The position numbers and the translations under genes were made by a program. A DNA stretch of 64,000 nt from Ceraceosorus guamensis (lineage: Eukaryota > Basidiomycota > Exobasidiomycetes > Ceraceosorales > Ceraceosoraceae). Each line of letters begins with the position of its first letter. The stretch's first letter is position 1. The notes under the pieces are model-generated. The model worked only from the letters and a program-made list of their open reading frames with translations, did not search any database and was not told where the DNA came from. Where the stretch lies: contig NW_020290046.1 in the NCBI RefSeq assembly GCF_003144195.1, positions 79,007-143,006 of the forward strand, given 5' to 3'. This document shows, piece by piece, positions 49,640 to 61,316 of this stretch.

Positions 49640-51815
49640 ATGGCCTCCCAAACAGAAGTCACAGAGCCGCCATCTTGGGGTCGGGGTGAGTGTTTGGGCC
49701 TCGACATACCTGCTCAAGATCCTGTTGCTCACCATTACACGATCCTCGCAGTGCTCATCGCTGGCGGGACCGATTGGCCGAATCTGGGCAGAAAGGGGCT
49801 TAAGCCTACGGATGAGAGGTGAAGCGCGCTTGCAGTAGCATGTAGCTCCGTGAGGTTCCAGGCTGACAGGACCATCACCTCCATCCATGATCATCGTCAG
49901 ACCTGACCTCAGTGCGCCACACATTTTACGGGCCGTCTCAAACATTCGCATGAAGCGGGTCTTTTCCTCGCACTCTTCCTGCCACGCGTTCTTCTTGTCG
50001 GTATCGGGCGATGTCTGGGTGATTGGGCGGAACGAAAAGGGTCAATGCGGCCTGCCGAGTTCTACAGTCAGCATCGATGCGCCCACCCGACTGGATCGGA
50101 GCAAGCATTTCGCTCCTTCACTGCCGGCCGGAGCTCAGGGTGACATTGTTTGGGCAGCCACTGGCAGAAATCACTCCCTCATCGTCACTCGAGCCGGCAC
50201 CCTGTACTCTGCTGGCGGTAATGCGATGGGCCAGTGTGGTCACGCGATTGGGGATGTGAATGGCTTCAAACGCGTGACTGGTGGCCAGTATGAGAAGGAA
50301 AAGGATCCGTTGGTCAGAGCCTCGGCAGGCCTTACCTTTTCAATTCTCCTCACAGAGTCCGGCAAAGGTGAGGCTAAGCGATTGGCAGGTCCCGCGTGTC
50401 GTCGGCGCTCACCGCTTTCCCTTCTCCCTGATTACGCTTCCAGTCTACGCACTCGGCTCCACAGAGAAAGGCCAGCTGGGCAACGGCAGAACAGGGGAGC
50501 ATTTCATATCGGGCAACAAATTGGCTTTCCAGACCTTTACCGATCCGCGTGAGTTCAATGCCTCGGACTCACTGCTCGAATCGTTCAAAAGCTGATGTTT
50601 ACTGCGTTCCGAGATCAGTCCCTGTCAGAGGAGTGCTCGCAGACAAGAAGATCGTCGATGTCCAATGCGGGCAGCAGCACTCCTTAGCGTGAGTCTTGCG
50701 CTGTTCTCCCTTGCACTTCATACACACCATCTTACTCGAAGCTATCCTTAGCCTCGATGCGGACGGCTACGTCTACGTGTGGGGCTTTGGCGGCTACGGA
50801 AGGCTTGGTTTGGGCATGCAGGCCGATCAATTGTCACCAACCTTGGTGCCACAATTTGCCAGGGACAATGCGGTACTGCGAGCCAAAGCGATCTATGCAG
50901 GACCATCGTGCAGTGCGATCCTCGATAGACAACACATGTACTATCTCGCTGGCAAGGTGAGTCTGGGGAGCGTACACTGTCAAGCATTCACGACATGGGC
51001 AATGCATCGCTCAAATCGCATGTCACACCCTTGCAGTGGAAGACTTCGGGCGAAGGTGGTGCAGGTCAAGGCTACATGACTTACAAATACTTTCACGAGC
51101 TCATGGGTGTGCATTGTCTCAACGTTGCTCTTGGAGGTGTCACGCTACTTGTCACCGCATATGAGCCTGATGCTGGTATGCGCGCAGACTGCGATGCCAC
51201 GATGAATGTAGTGTGGGGACAAAATGCTGCAAACGGAGAACTGGGCCTGGGTCCGGAGAAGCCCCGCAGCGCTACCAAGCCGATCAGATGTGAGCCGCTG
51301 GACAAGGTGTCTATCTTGGACATAGCTGCAGGCCAAAATACCACGTACTGTGAGTCCTCTGGGCTATATTTCCGCTCCATTCTTCCTAAGCGCGCGTCTC
51401 TCTGCTTCGTGCCCCCCACCCAGACATTGCCCGCAATCAAGGAGAAACGTACTCCGAGCTGCCGAGATTTCCAGAAGTCGTGCCGTCCTCTGACCACTGT
51501 CTCAAATGCTCGCGAGAAGAGTCTGCGCAAGGCAGCGAAGACGTGTTGCTGGAATGCGAAAAGTGCGAGAACCCATGGCACCTCAAGTGTCTTTCTCCGC
51601 CTTTGAGCTCCGTGCCTGAGGGCGAGTGGCACTGCCCCAGCTGCATCGCGGAGGCCGGGAACGCAGGCGATCTGGGCGCGGAGGGCGCCACGGATGACAA
51701 GAAGGCCGTCAAGCGAGATGCAGGCGAGGAGGAAGATGACAGCCTACAAAGAGGGACACCCAGTAAGAGAGCACGAGGAGGCAAAGCGGGCAGAGGTGGC
51801 AAAAGAGGAAAGTGA
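49640..51815 (+). CDS. RCC2-type beta-propeller protein fused to a C-terminal PHD finger
   Basis: Seven exons (49640-49818, 49901-50367, 50444-50548, 50619-50688, 50752-50956, 51037-51349, 51424-51815) encode 576 residues. The RCC1 repeats match RCC2 in order: APHILRAVSNIRMKRVFSSH, WVIGRNEKGQCG, AATGRNHSLIVTRAGTLYSA, YALGSTEKGQLGNG, CGQQHSLALDADGYVYVWGF, GGYGRLG, then the divergent last blade WGQNAANGELGLG and YYIARN. Directly after FPEVV comes a canonical C4-H-C3 PHD finger (CLKCSREES, LLECEKCENPWHLKCLSPPL, GEWHCPSC). A basic Gly/Arg/Lys tail ends the protein. RCC2 acts in chromosome passenger/Rac signalling in animals; PHD fingers commonly read histone H3 tails. Every exon join is in phase and matches RCC2, so the fusion is not an artefact of two adjacent genes: the last RCC2 blade and the PHD share exon 7. 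Confidence 0.9.
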
Positions 51816-51917
51816 AACGCCGCCCTCCTCCGCGTGGACCTCGCACGATCCACCGCCAATATATCGCAATGCCAATTTGCCCAAATGTCATTCGCTTCCG
51901 CAAACTCGAAACCTCGG

Positions 51918-53017
51918 TCAGGTACGCAGCGCGCGCTCCAAAATCTGCTTGGCTGCATCGTCGAGGTTCGAGGCGATGATGTCAGGCTCCCCGTAAATCG
52001 CTGAGCTCGCGTGGAACTCTTCGTTCCAAACCCATGCTGTTTTGAAACTGGACGTCGGAGGGGCAAGGTCGTGTGAGCAAGACTTGTAAGCGGTGCGTAA
52101 CCTCGCGATTCGGCGGAGCAGTCTCACCCTGCTTTCTTGGCCGCGAAGAGATCCTGCGAGAGGAAGTGGGCGGGTCGGATGAGCAGAGCTTCGACTAGAG
52201 CGATGTGGGGCCTTCTGCCTACCTCTCACGTACCCATGTATGCGTGGCTACAAACCAGAGGTCAATGGTTTGCGGCTGTCTGCCTTGCGTCGCTCTCTGT
52301 CTCACCGCCTCGTACACCCTAGCATCCGGCTTGGCCACCTCGATTTCGTCGCACGAGAACAAAGCCGTGCCTCGGTCTTGCTGCTGCTTTTGGATGCAAC
52401 CCTGCCCGAGAGCGCCTTCGAAGAGTTTGGAAGCAAGTGCGAGACCGCCATTTGTCGCGCCCCACACTTCTGCGTGTGCGGCCTCGTACCGCTTCCAAGC
52501 CTCGAGCATGCCGGGTCTGGGTGTCAAGCGTCGCAGTGATGACATGATCTGAGACACTTCGTCGTCAAAGCCTTTGACATCTCCATTAGGTCCTGGACCC
52601 TGCAGAGCCCCGCCTCGACGCAATGCATTCGCGACATCGCTCGTCGCTGCTGCTTTCGGCACTGACGCATCTGTTGGTTTCAAGCCAGCTTGAAGCAGTA
52701 TCCTCGGAAGGGTGCTCTTGAAAACTTCGGAGAATGGCATGTATGCGTTGTTGATGCTTAGATTGAGAAAGTCACGTTGCGCAGCATGATACCAATCCAT
52801 GATGATGAGCTCCGGCACAATGTCTGGCTGCGAAGACAATTGATCGGAGAAGGCCTGACGAAGCGCCGAGATCGGTTCGTCTAGGCTGCTCGGATGCCAT
52901 CAAGGACCCGCAAAGCATCAGCTAGAGTCTTCCGGCCTGCCGTCGCGGAGCACATGAGGCAGGAACATACCTGAAGAGAGTGCCCAGCACGTCGTGGACA
53001 ATGACTGCTTGAGGCAT
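51918..53017 (-). CDS. HAD-superfamily hydrolase, haloacid dehalogenase-like
   Basis: Exons 53017-52971, 52885-52234, 52153-52128 and 52047-51918 give 284 residues. The start MPQAVIVHDVLGTLFSLDEP contains HAD motif I with its nucleophilic Asp. RLTPRPGMLEAWKRY and ALFSCDEIEVAKPDARVYEA carry the motif II region and the motif III Lys. WFVATHTWDLFAAKKAGFKT with the following acidic patch is the type II dehalogenase signature. A cap-domain segment contains an extra linker of about 30 residues (near VPKAAATSDVANALRRGG). Such proteins hydrolyse small halo-acids or phosphate esters; the substrate is not predictable. The 26-base third exon is needed to complete ATHTWDLFAAKKAGF. The stop codon is about 100 bases from that of convergent RCC2-PHD. 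Confidence 0.88.
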
Positions 53018-55685
53018 GTTTGCTATTCACACAGGGGGGGAACTGTGGTGTTGTTGCGTATGCGAAGAGTGTCGACATCCAGCAGCAGGACACGGAGGGA
53101 GAGCGGTGTGCAATTTAACAAAATTGAGCGTGCGTGCATTCACGTGATTGGAGCCTGGACGCTTCATCGCGATCCTCATGAGTAAACAAAACAAGTACCG
53201 TAGACATCAGTCAGACAGTCGCAGTGCACGGGATCCAGACGGGCATGTGCCTGTTCGCGATTGTGGTACGATTCGTGCTTCACTTGCTGGTGTGGAGGGG
53301 TCGGAGTGGGCACCCCTCCTGCCGGTTTCGCCGCTCATGCACTCAACATTTAATTCAAGACTCACGTGACTCGCGTGCTGCTGCATGGTTGCCGCGAGAC
53401 GTGAGACTCATCAAAAGTCACGAGTCGTGATGAGTCTACTTCGCTGTGAGGCCCTGATGCACAACGAAGCGATGAGAGCCAAAGTCGCGCGGCTCGGCTC
53501 GCTCCTGCCCGGTAGCACTGAGACAGGGGTTAGGGTCGAGCATCGATCTGAGACTCAAGAGTCTCGAGGTTTCGACGAGTCTTGAGTGAGTCCACGACTT
53601 GATGGATCTGCAAGCAAGACCATGCGGTAGTTCTTGCTTCATCAGGTTCTGTGGTCATTCACGTGATTGGCAAGCATCTTTTCCACGAACGTCTTGCTGA
53701 GCTCGTTGTGTCCGCCTGGAATTACCCTCATCTGAATTTTGAATGGCAGCACGGTAGGCAGCACAGCCGCGAATCGAAATCAAGGTCGACCCGACTCGTC
53801 GCCTCGATCATCATGCAGCATCTCGCACGCGCGCGCGTGCCGCTTGCATCAGACGGACGATCAAGGCTGTCGTGTGTGCTGTGCAGCAGCAGCAGCAGCT
53901 GCTGCTTGCCGCGTCAACAAGGTGAAGTATGCAGATGCAAGGTGGCGTTTCAGCCTTGCTGCTAGCCCATCTTGGAACAAAATTGCGTAGGCTGTGTACT
54001 AACCTGCCTTGTATGGACAAATCATAATCACGAATCAAGAATCTGAAGATCACGAATCGAATCTTTGAACACCATATGAACCTTCCGCTATAGCTGCTTT
54101 GGCCGAATCGACGGTCAGCCAAAAGCCAGAAGAGTAATAAGTAGTGTGAGTCAGGAGTCGATAAAGAGTCTGAGTGCGGTCTCTCCTTTGCTGCACGCAA
54201 AATATGAGTCACCATGCAGCAGCGTGCGGTCGTTGGCGAGGAAGGAGTAGGCTTGGAGAACTACATGAATCAGCGCGCGCTCTCAATTCGTGTGCCTGCC
54301 TGCCTATATATCCATCTGCGTTTGCCTAGCTGCATGCACGCAAGGCTCGAGGGGAGGCGGAAGAGCAGGGCCGCATGGCATGATGTGTTTCATGCACGCC
54401 TTGTGCTTGGCACGCCTTGGAAGCGGGCATTTGGAGAAGTGCGAATCAAAGTCGTGAGTCAGAAGAGTCACAACAGTCACGGGTGCACTTGCGCTCAGTT
54501 GACGTACGTGGTGCAAGATATATGAGCGTTGATGTGCCTGTTCTGCACTCATCGACTCAGATCGATCAGCAACCTTGCTGTACTCATTCATATTTGTGAT
54601 TATTGATTGAATCACGAATGTTGCCTCGTTCGTAATCGTGCTTCTTGCTGGGCTGCATGATGAAAGCCCATCATCCTGCCAATCTGAATCAACTCAGCAG
54701 ACTTGTGACTCTTGGTGGTCTCGCCCTCGCCCTCGCCCACGCTCACACCACACACACACAGCTAGAGCACATGGGGTACATCTCTTCTCAGCAGCAGCAG
54801 CTTACGTATAGCACTGCCACAATCGTTTGATTTCTTGCCCACTTCAACGTTCGCGACCCGCACTGCGGCTCGATCACAATTAATCTGGACAGCACCTCAG
54901 CTGTCTGCAAGTCGTGAGTGCAAGGCCGAACGAACCATCTCGTCGCGCTTGCTGCTATATAGCCACCAGCAAGCCACTCAGCATCGACTCGACTCGCAAT
55001 CGCAAACCCTTGATTCTTGGCTCTTTGCTCGGCTCGGCCAAATTCGGCCATTCGGGCTTCAACATCCGCACAGCAGCAGAGCGCTTTCTCCCCATACTCA
55101 TTCTGCGTCATCTCGCCTTTGCTCAGCTCATCCAGCAGCACTTTACCCCACCTTGACTCCGACCTTCACTCCCCTTCCAACTTCGAGCGGCGGAGCGGAA
55201 CAAAAGCTGATCGGTTCTCAATCTTACGATTACTAGCAGCGCAGCGACGGATCCCTGATTTCAGAGCGAGTTGATCTCGTTCTCCATCAGACTGCGCATC
55301 TTGATCTTTCAACACCACCATCATCGTCATCGTCATCTCAAAGCCTCAAACCCCAATCGTCTCGTCTTTGCGTCGCCAGGACTAGACATACGGAAGACAT
55401 CCCTCTACGCGTGGCAATAAGTTGACGTAATTGGACGATACCGTCAGATCTTACCTGCGGGCTATCGGCTCCACGATCGTCTGCGCTAACTCTCACCGAG
55501 GGCCACGAGTTCTGGACAAACCGCGTGCCGTCGGGTGAAGGGCTGCTGGACTGGAGCTCACCTCGGCGCAGCAAGCATTTCATCAACTGCGCGGGCGTCC
55601 CGTCCCACACGGCACCAATCGCACGCCACGAAGAATTCGCAGTCTTCTTCTTCTGGCCTTCCCTCCCACCACCAACACCTTGACC
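53018..55685. other. Gene-free spacer of about 2.7 kb
   Basis: Divergent spacer between the HAD gene and the ADAM gene. It has the densest set of GAGTC/GATTC words in the window (53358-53430, 53545-53600, 54010-54190, 54440-54485), a CAG run near 53885, and TATATA boxes near 54303 and 54955. No RNA gene could be supported. Confidence 0.5.
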
Positions 55686-58641
55686 ATGCGTCTCACGCTC
55701 GCGTGGGCCAGCTGTCTCATTGCGCTCGCCGTCACTGCCTCATCGACGAAGGGTGAGTTTGCCATGGTCGGGCCGCGTTCTGAGTGGCAACGGGCGTTCA
55801 TCCTTTGACACCACGCTGCTGCCCCTATTCTCCTCCAGCTTCATCGCAGCAGCCTCTACCTCTGCATCGCTTCTCTTACGCCTCCGACGTTAGCCTCCAA
55901 GTCGTGCGCGCTGCACCACCTAGCACACACCACAGCCACAAACGGCATAGCGGTGCGAGGGCGGGAGGAAGCGCAGGTGTTGTTCACGATGCGCCAAGCT
56001 TTACGCGTCGATCCAACCCCAACGCCATCCTTGCATCGGACACGCTTCGTCTGACGCTCAGAGCCTTCGACCAGCTCTTTCACCTTCATCTCGAACCCAA
56101 CGAAGAGATTGTTCACCCCGATGGTGCCACTGTCCGCTATCATCAGCCGGATGGCAGTGTGAAGGAGGAACGCATCTTGCGCGGAGAGACTAGGGCTTAC
56201 CATGGAGAGGTAGTGCATGCCATGTGGTCGAGAGATAGAATGGCAGAGGATCGCGCTGGGGTGAGGAGAGATGTTGGGTCCCCATCATGGACCGAGCAGG
56301 GTGTCGTGGGTCGCGCAGCTGTGTAAGTTCACACACGACATTCATCGAGCTGCTTGACGCTTGGCTGACCTGAGCACCTCGATGCAGAGTGGTTCACGAC
56401 GATGGTTCCGAGTCCGGTTCCCCTTCCTTTGAAGGCACCTTTACCTGGGACGGCAACATCCACACCATCAAGCAGGCGAGGACTTTTGCCGCTCAGCGAT
56501 CTGAATACGATCCCCCTGTCGACAAGCGGTCTTTCGATGAGAACAGAATCCTGGTGCACCGACAGAGCGACATGATGCTGCCTCACGAAGCACGTTCGCT
56601 CGGTATTCGGGATGCCGAGGTAGCAGACGCAGGATGCTCGAGCGACTCGCACGAATATAACCTCAACAACCGTCTCATCTTGACCGACTCGAACAATGAC
56701 GAGTTCAGCGCGTCCCCTCTTAGCTTCTTCGCTTCGCCCGACGGCTTGACTTCTCTCTCTGCGAGGCACGACGGCGCGGAGGGATCTTCGCTCTACAAGC
56801 GTGCGACAAATGTCGCAGCTTCTCTACTCGACCGCACTCTTCGGAGAGATTCCGAGCACCTTGTAGGTCTCGAGAACCTGCACGGACGATTCGACTACCA
56901 CGACCCTCTCATCAGGAGGCAGGGTGGCGATGCTCTCACGGGCAACGGTGGAACGAACGACTCGTACACCGGCTCAATTGGCTCCACGGCGGGGTGCCCG
57001 AGCACGAACCAGGTCGTATACATGGGTATCGCTGCTGACTGCAACTATGCAGGCCAATTCAGCGATCAGAATGAGGTGCGAAGAAACTTGCTTAACCTCA
57101 TGAACGAGGTCAGCAACTTGTACCGAAGCACCTTCCGAGTATCGCTAGGTGTGGTTCAGCTCGAAGTACAGTCGTCTGCTTGTCCCAGCACTGCGCAGTC
57201 CAACGCGCAGTGGAACATTGGGTGCACTGACGGAGGTCCAAGTCTTGACCAGCGGCTCTCCGCCTTCTCGCAATGGGCCGGTCAGAACAACAATGGGACT
57301 GGACTATGGCACATGCTGACCACCTGCCGCAGCGGCAGCGAAGTAGGCGTGGCATGGTTGGGAACGCTGTGCCAGACGCGAGCCAGTCCAAGCGGCAATG
57401 GAGATGTGGTCAATGGTGCCGGAGTGACGGCGTCGACTACGCAAGTCAGTCAAGTCGTGGCGCACGAAATTGGGCACAATTTCGGCGCGGTGCACGATTG
57501 CAGTTCAGGATGCTCCATCTCTGGAGGAATGGCGCGACAGTCCAGCGGCGCTTCTTGCTGCCCCGCATCGACTGGTAGCTGCAACGACAATAGCCAGCAC
57601 ATTATGAGCCCCGTCTCTCGATCGGACACGTTCACCTTTTCACCTTGCACCATCGGAAATATCTGCACCCTGCTGAGTCGAGGCCTCAACACGGAATGCG
57701 TTGTGGAGCCTGGCTCCCGACAGACGCTTAGTGAACAGCAGTGCGGCAATGGCATCTTGGAGCTGGATGCTGGCGAAGAGTGCGATGCGGGACCGAACGG
57801 TAGCGCATGCTGCACCGCCGACTGCAAATTGACCTCGGGATCCGTTTGCGATCCGGAAGGATCTGCTTGCTGTACGGATCAGTGTCAGTTCGCATCTGCT
57901 GGTACCGTTTGTCGACCATCGGTCGACGACCGATGCGATTCGGCCGAGACTTGCTCGGGAACGAGCGATGAGTGCCCGGCTGATCAGCGCGAGAGCGACG
58001 GGCACGGCTGTGGCGATGGGCTCAGCTGCGCTTCTGGTCATTGCACCAGCCGGGATCAGCAGTGCCAACAGCAAGGAACGGATATGGGCCTTACGAGGGC
58101 CTGCTCTGCCACAGCATCCAACAGCTGTTCGGTGAGCTGTCAAAGCCCTAGCAGGGCCAACACATGCGTCATTCTCTCTTCCAACTTTATCGACGGTACG
58201 AGCTGCGGTTATGGAGGGAGGTGCGAAAATGGAGAGTGCAGGAGCGGATCGAGCACGGATACGTTGGGCGCTTACTTTAGGGAACAACCGCAGATTGCCA
58301 TTCCCGTGACCATTGTGGTGGGCATCATTGTGCTGCTGGTGCTGTGGGCGCTATTGAGGTGCATCGTAGGCGCATGCACGAGAAGAAGGAGAGCGTCGAG
58401 CAGCAATTGGAACAAGCGATCCTCCTCCTCCACTATGCCTTCGAGATTTGGAGGAAGTAGGGCGACTGGCGCACCTGTTGGACCCCCACCTAGACATCCC
58501 CAGGCTAGGTACTCCAACTCTCCGCATAGCACCGCCGCGGAGTCGCAAGCGTACCCCGCTTATCCTTCTTACGACGCGCCTGCCGGTCCTCCTCCTCCAC
58601 CGCCTCAACCTGCTTGGACGAATGGCAGGTGGAGAAATTGA
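55686..58641 (+). CDS. ADAM-type (disintegrin and metalloprotease) transmembrane zinc protease
   Basis: Exons 55686-55752, 55839-56322 and 56388-58641 encode 934 residues. A signal peptide (MRLTLAWASCLIALAVTASS) starts the protein. A propeptide follows to roughly residue 320, with Lys-Arg/Arg-Arg sites (SLYKR, PLIRR) where a Kex2/furin enzyme could cut. The reprolysin domain (VVYMGIAADCNY onward) carries the zinc site HEIGHNFGAVHD near residue 540 and the met-turn HIMSPVSR. A Cys-rich disintegrin domain follows (CGNGILELDAGEECDAGPNG to CDSAETCSGTSDECP), then a short Cys-rich/EGF-like part. A single membrane helix lies near residues 820-840 (IPVTIVVGIIVLLVLWALL). A basic, Tyr- and Pro-rich cytoplasmic tail (PPPPPPQPAW) ends the protein. 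Fungal ADAMs shed or process cell-surface proteins; fission yeast Mde10 acts in spore wall formation. The catalytic residues are intact. Confidence 0.95.
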
Positions 58642-59290
58642 GAGCAGTCAGGTATGCATTCGGCTTTTGCGATTAGGAAAAGCACAATATCAAGGACAGT
58701 CTTCTCGTGTCGTCTTTTGAAAGCAACTCAATCAAGCTGTACACGATCTCCATCCTTTTGCAAGCAAGCAACAGTTCTTCCCCTCCCGTAGTCTCTTTGA
58801 CCTCTTCCCCATGTCTTGTCCTTTGACGACTCCTTGTTCATACATTTCTTTGCATTCAAGAACTTGTCGCCTCCTTTCGTACCGCTGCTTTTTTGCTCGG
58901 AATGCTGTGAAAGCTTGATGAGAGGACCGAGGAAGCTTTGCCCTTTTTCTGCCTGTGCAGCCCACGCTTCTTTCCCGCTCATCAGACTCTCTCATCATTT
59001 CATCACTTCCAAGTCGGAATCTGGTGTCACGTGCTTGACAGCTCCGTGCTGATCGATGGATCTGCACGCGAGAAGAAGAAGCAACGCGTGCAGCAACAGC
59101 AGCAGCAAGGAAGAGCCTCGCGATCGATGGCCCAACAATTACTCCATCACACCACGCGAGCACACATGTCCCCCCAGCACTTGCTGAGACGGCCACAGTC
59201 ATTCCGAAGATTGTTCCTGAACAGCCAGCAGCAATTTGGCCACTTTTCCTGTAAAAGGCAGCTAGCTGCCCTTTCACCACGCCGCGGGCC
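58642..59290. other. Spacer upstream of the mitochondrial membrane protein gene
   Basis: It contains pyrimidine-rich stretches and a short CAG/CAA run at 59089-59110. No separate gene can be supported. The minus-strand open frame across this region is treated as antisense noise. Confidence 0.45.
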
Positions 59291-61316
59291 ATGGCGACGT
59301 TTGCGGCTTCGGCTGCGGCTACAAGCAGCAGCAGTAGCACCTCGACTTGTCTCTTGATGTTCCGACATTCGCTGTCTTGTACGAGCGCCGCGGGCAGCAA
59401 GATGATCGGAGGGGGAGGAGGAGGGCACAATGTGAGCAGGGCGAGCCCTTTGCAAGCCGGAAGCTCTGCCCTTGCCATTGCCAACTCAGCAAGAGGCTGC
59501 TCAGCACGTCGCAGCATCATTACGAGAGTCGCAGTCGGCGGGGGAGTGGGCAGGTCGTCGGCATCATCATCGAACCTGGCGAGCATGAGCACTTGTGCGA
59601 ATGTGGGGTGGAGATTGCGATTGTGCAAGCTGAATAAGGATGTCGTACCGACAAGTTTGCAGATCGCAAGAAACTTTTCCACGCGCACTGCAGCACAAAT
59701 TGCATTCGCTCCTGCTGCTGCTGCTCCTGCTGCTCCTGCTGCTCCTGCTACTCCTGCTGCTTCGACAGCGCCCAGCTCCAACGTTTCCAAGGCCGGCAAG
59801 AGCAAAGGGACGAAGCGAGTCCAGCAGGTGACTTCTGCCGCCGATGCATCAGCCAACTCCACATCGATCGCAGCAGCAGCAGCAGCAGGTGGAAGAGCAA
59901 CACCTGGCGTCGTACCTGCGCAGAGGGAGATCGTCATCTTTCGCGGACCCTCCGCGTATAAACTTTGGATCAGCTTCTTCGTCGCATCCGTCATCTTTGG
60001 GGCAGGGTGAGCATGAGCACGGGGGGCCTGCAATTGCCAAGGTCGTGCGCGCTGGCCATTTGAAGCTTGGCAAGCTCGTGCGCTTCCAATTCCTGTCCGC
60101 TGACATCTACCTAGCATTTCCTTGCCCTCCTCTCATTGGCTGAAATTAATACGTCAGATTGGGCAGTGCGGTGCTGATATTTGATTCTTTTCGCACCCAA
60201 TGGCCTTTCGTGCAATTCAGAAAGTGAGTTCGTCTTTTATTCTGCCAGGGGGGACAAGCAGGCCTCGGGAAGGGTAGGGGGAGAGGAGGGGAAGGGGAAG
60301 GGGAAGGGGAAGGGGAAGGGGAAGGGGAAGGAGAGCGCATCGTATCTTGCGATCGAAGTGCTCATCAAACAAGTCCGACCCACTGCTCTCGCTCTTGCTT
60401 GCTACCTGCCGGACCAACTTCGCCCTTGCGCACTCTTGTCCCCGCGTCACTGCGCATCGACATCTCCTCGACATCGTCATTGCACAATCATCTAAATCTA
60501 GGCGGGAGGATGAGAGACCTAAAGTGGCCGGTCTCGGAACTCGTGTGTTGCTCAGCGTTTGTACCTTACTTGGCACTGCACTCTTGGTGAGTCGAGTCGA
60601 GTCGAGTCGAGTCGGTCTTGAGAATTTAACGAGAGCGCTCTCGGCAAAGAGGAATGGCTGGTCAAAAACGGTGTGGGTTAGGGAGGCAAGGAAGAAATTG
60701 TGCAAAGTCGGCTTGGGCGCTGACGCACGAATCGATCCACTCACGCGACTGTTAAACGCTGCAGACTTCGACGATCATCGTGGGAGCTGTTCGTACGGTG
60801 ACGGTGCTCAAGCTTCGTCCGGATGCGCGCCAAGTAGTGATACGCACAGCCGCTCCCGGTTTTTGCGGCCTCATACCTCGTTTTCTAGGCGTGGGTCCAC
60901 TAGGACGCCTGCTACGCGCACGAGGTTTTCACCTCACCCGCTGTAATAGGGAAAGGGTTGTACTGCTAGAAGAGGTGTACAGGGCGCGCAATAGCCCTTT
61001 TGCGCCGGAGGCGAAATTTGGATCCTTTGGCGATTTGAGAGTCACGCCGAATATGGCTTTGAATTATCAGTACGAATTGGGAGGAGGCAAACTACCTACT
61101 AGGCAAGATTACCCTTCCTCTTGGCAATACGTCTGGCAGAGGTTTAGGTATTCCCTTAGAGGAGAGACAGAGTGGCAGGATATGCCTCTGGAAGAGAGAT
61201 TCGAAAATGTTCCCACAGCGCGCGGACCTCCCATTGCTCGCAGATTGGACCCCAAGGAACCTTGGTTTGCAGATCGGACAGGCTTTCACAATCTGTTCCC
61301 CAAGCCACCTCGATAG
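59291..61316 (+). CDS. Predicted mitochondrial inner-membrane protein (TMEM223/TMEM186-like), identity uncertain
   Basis: Exons 59291-60006, 60158-60223, 60502-60586 and 60765-61316 encode about 472 residues. The first ~150 residues are Ser/Ala/Arg-rich with few acidic residues, as in a mitochondrial presequence. An Ala/Pro repeat follows. Two membrane hairpin segments follow EIVIFRGPSAYKLWISFFVA: about SFFVASVIFGAGLGSAVLIF and VLLSVCTLLGTALLTSTIIV. The matrix-like C-terminal half starts RTVTVLKLRPDARQVVIRTA and ends in an aromatic, basic stretch with WQYVWQRFRYSL. Small exons 2 and 3 are supported because they restore frame and complete the two hydrophobic helices. The fold recalls TMEM223/TMEM186-type respiratory-chain assembly proteins, but only in outline. 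Introns of 151, 278 and 178 bases are long for this window and contain microsatellites. Confidence 0.65.
60288..60329 (+). repeat. (GGGGAA)7 tandem repeat inside an intron
   Basis: Seven perfect hexamer units lie within the predicted second intron (60224-60501) of the mitochondrial membrane protein gene. Confidence 0.9.
60589..60613 (+). repeat. (GAGTC)5 pentamer repeat overlapping a splice donor
   Basis: Five perfect GAGTC units follow directly on the exon end at 60586. The first unit forms part of the GTGAGT donor. Confidence 0.85.

Noticed and set aside
58732-60117. A 461-codon open frame on the minus strand
   Set aside because: It lies antisense to exon 1 of the mitochondrial membrane protein gene. 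Its Ala/Leu runs are the reverse complement of Ala/Pro codons, and it has no family resemblance.
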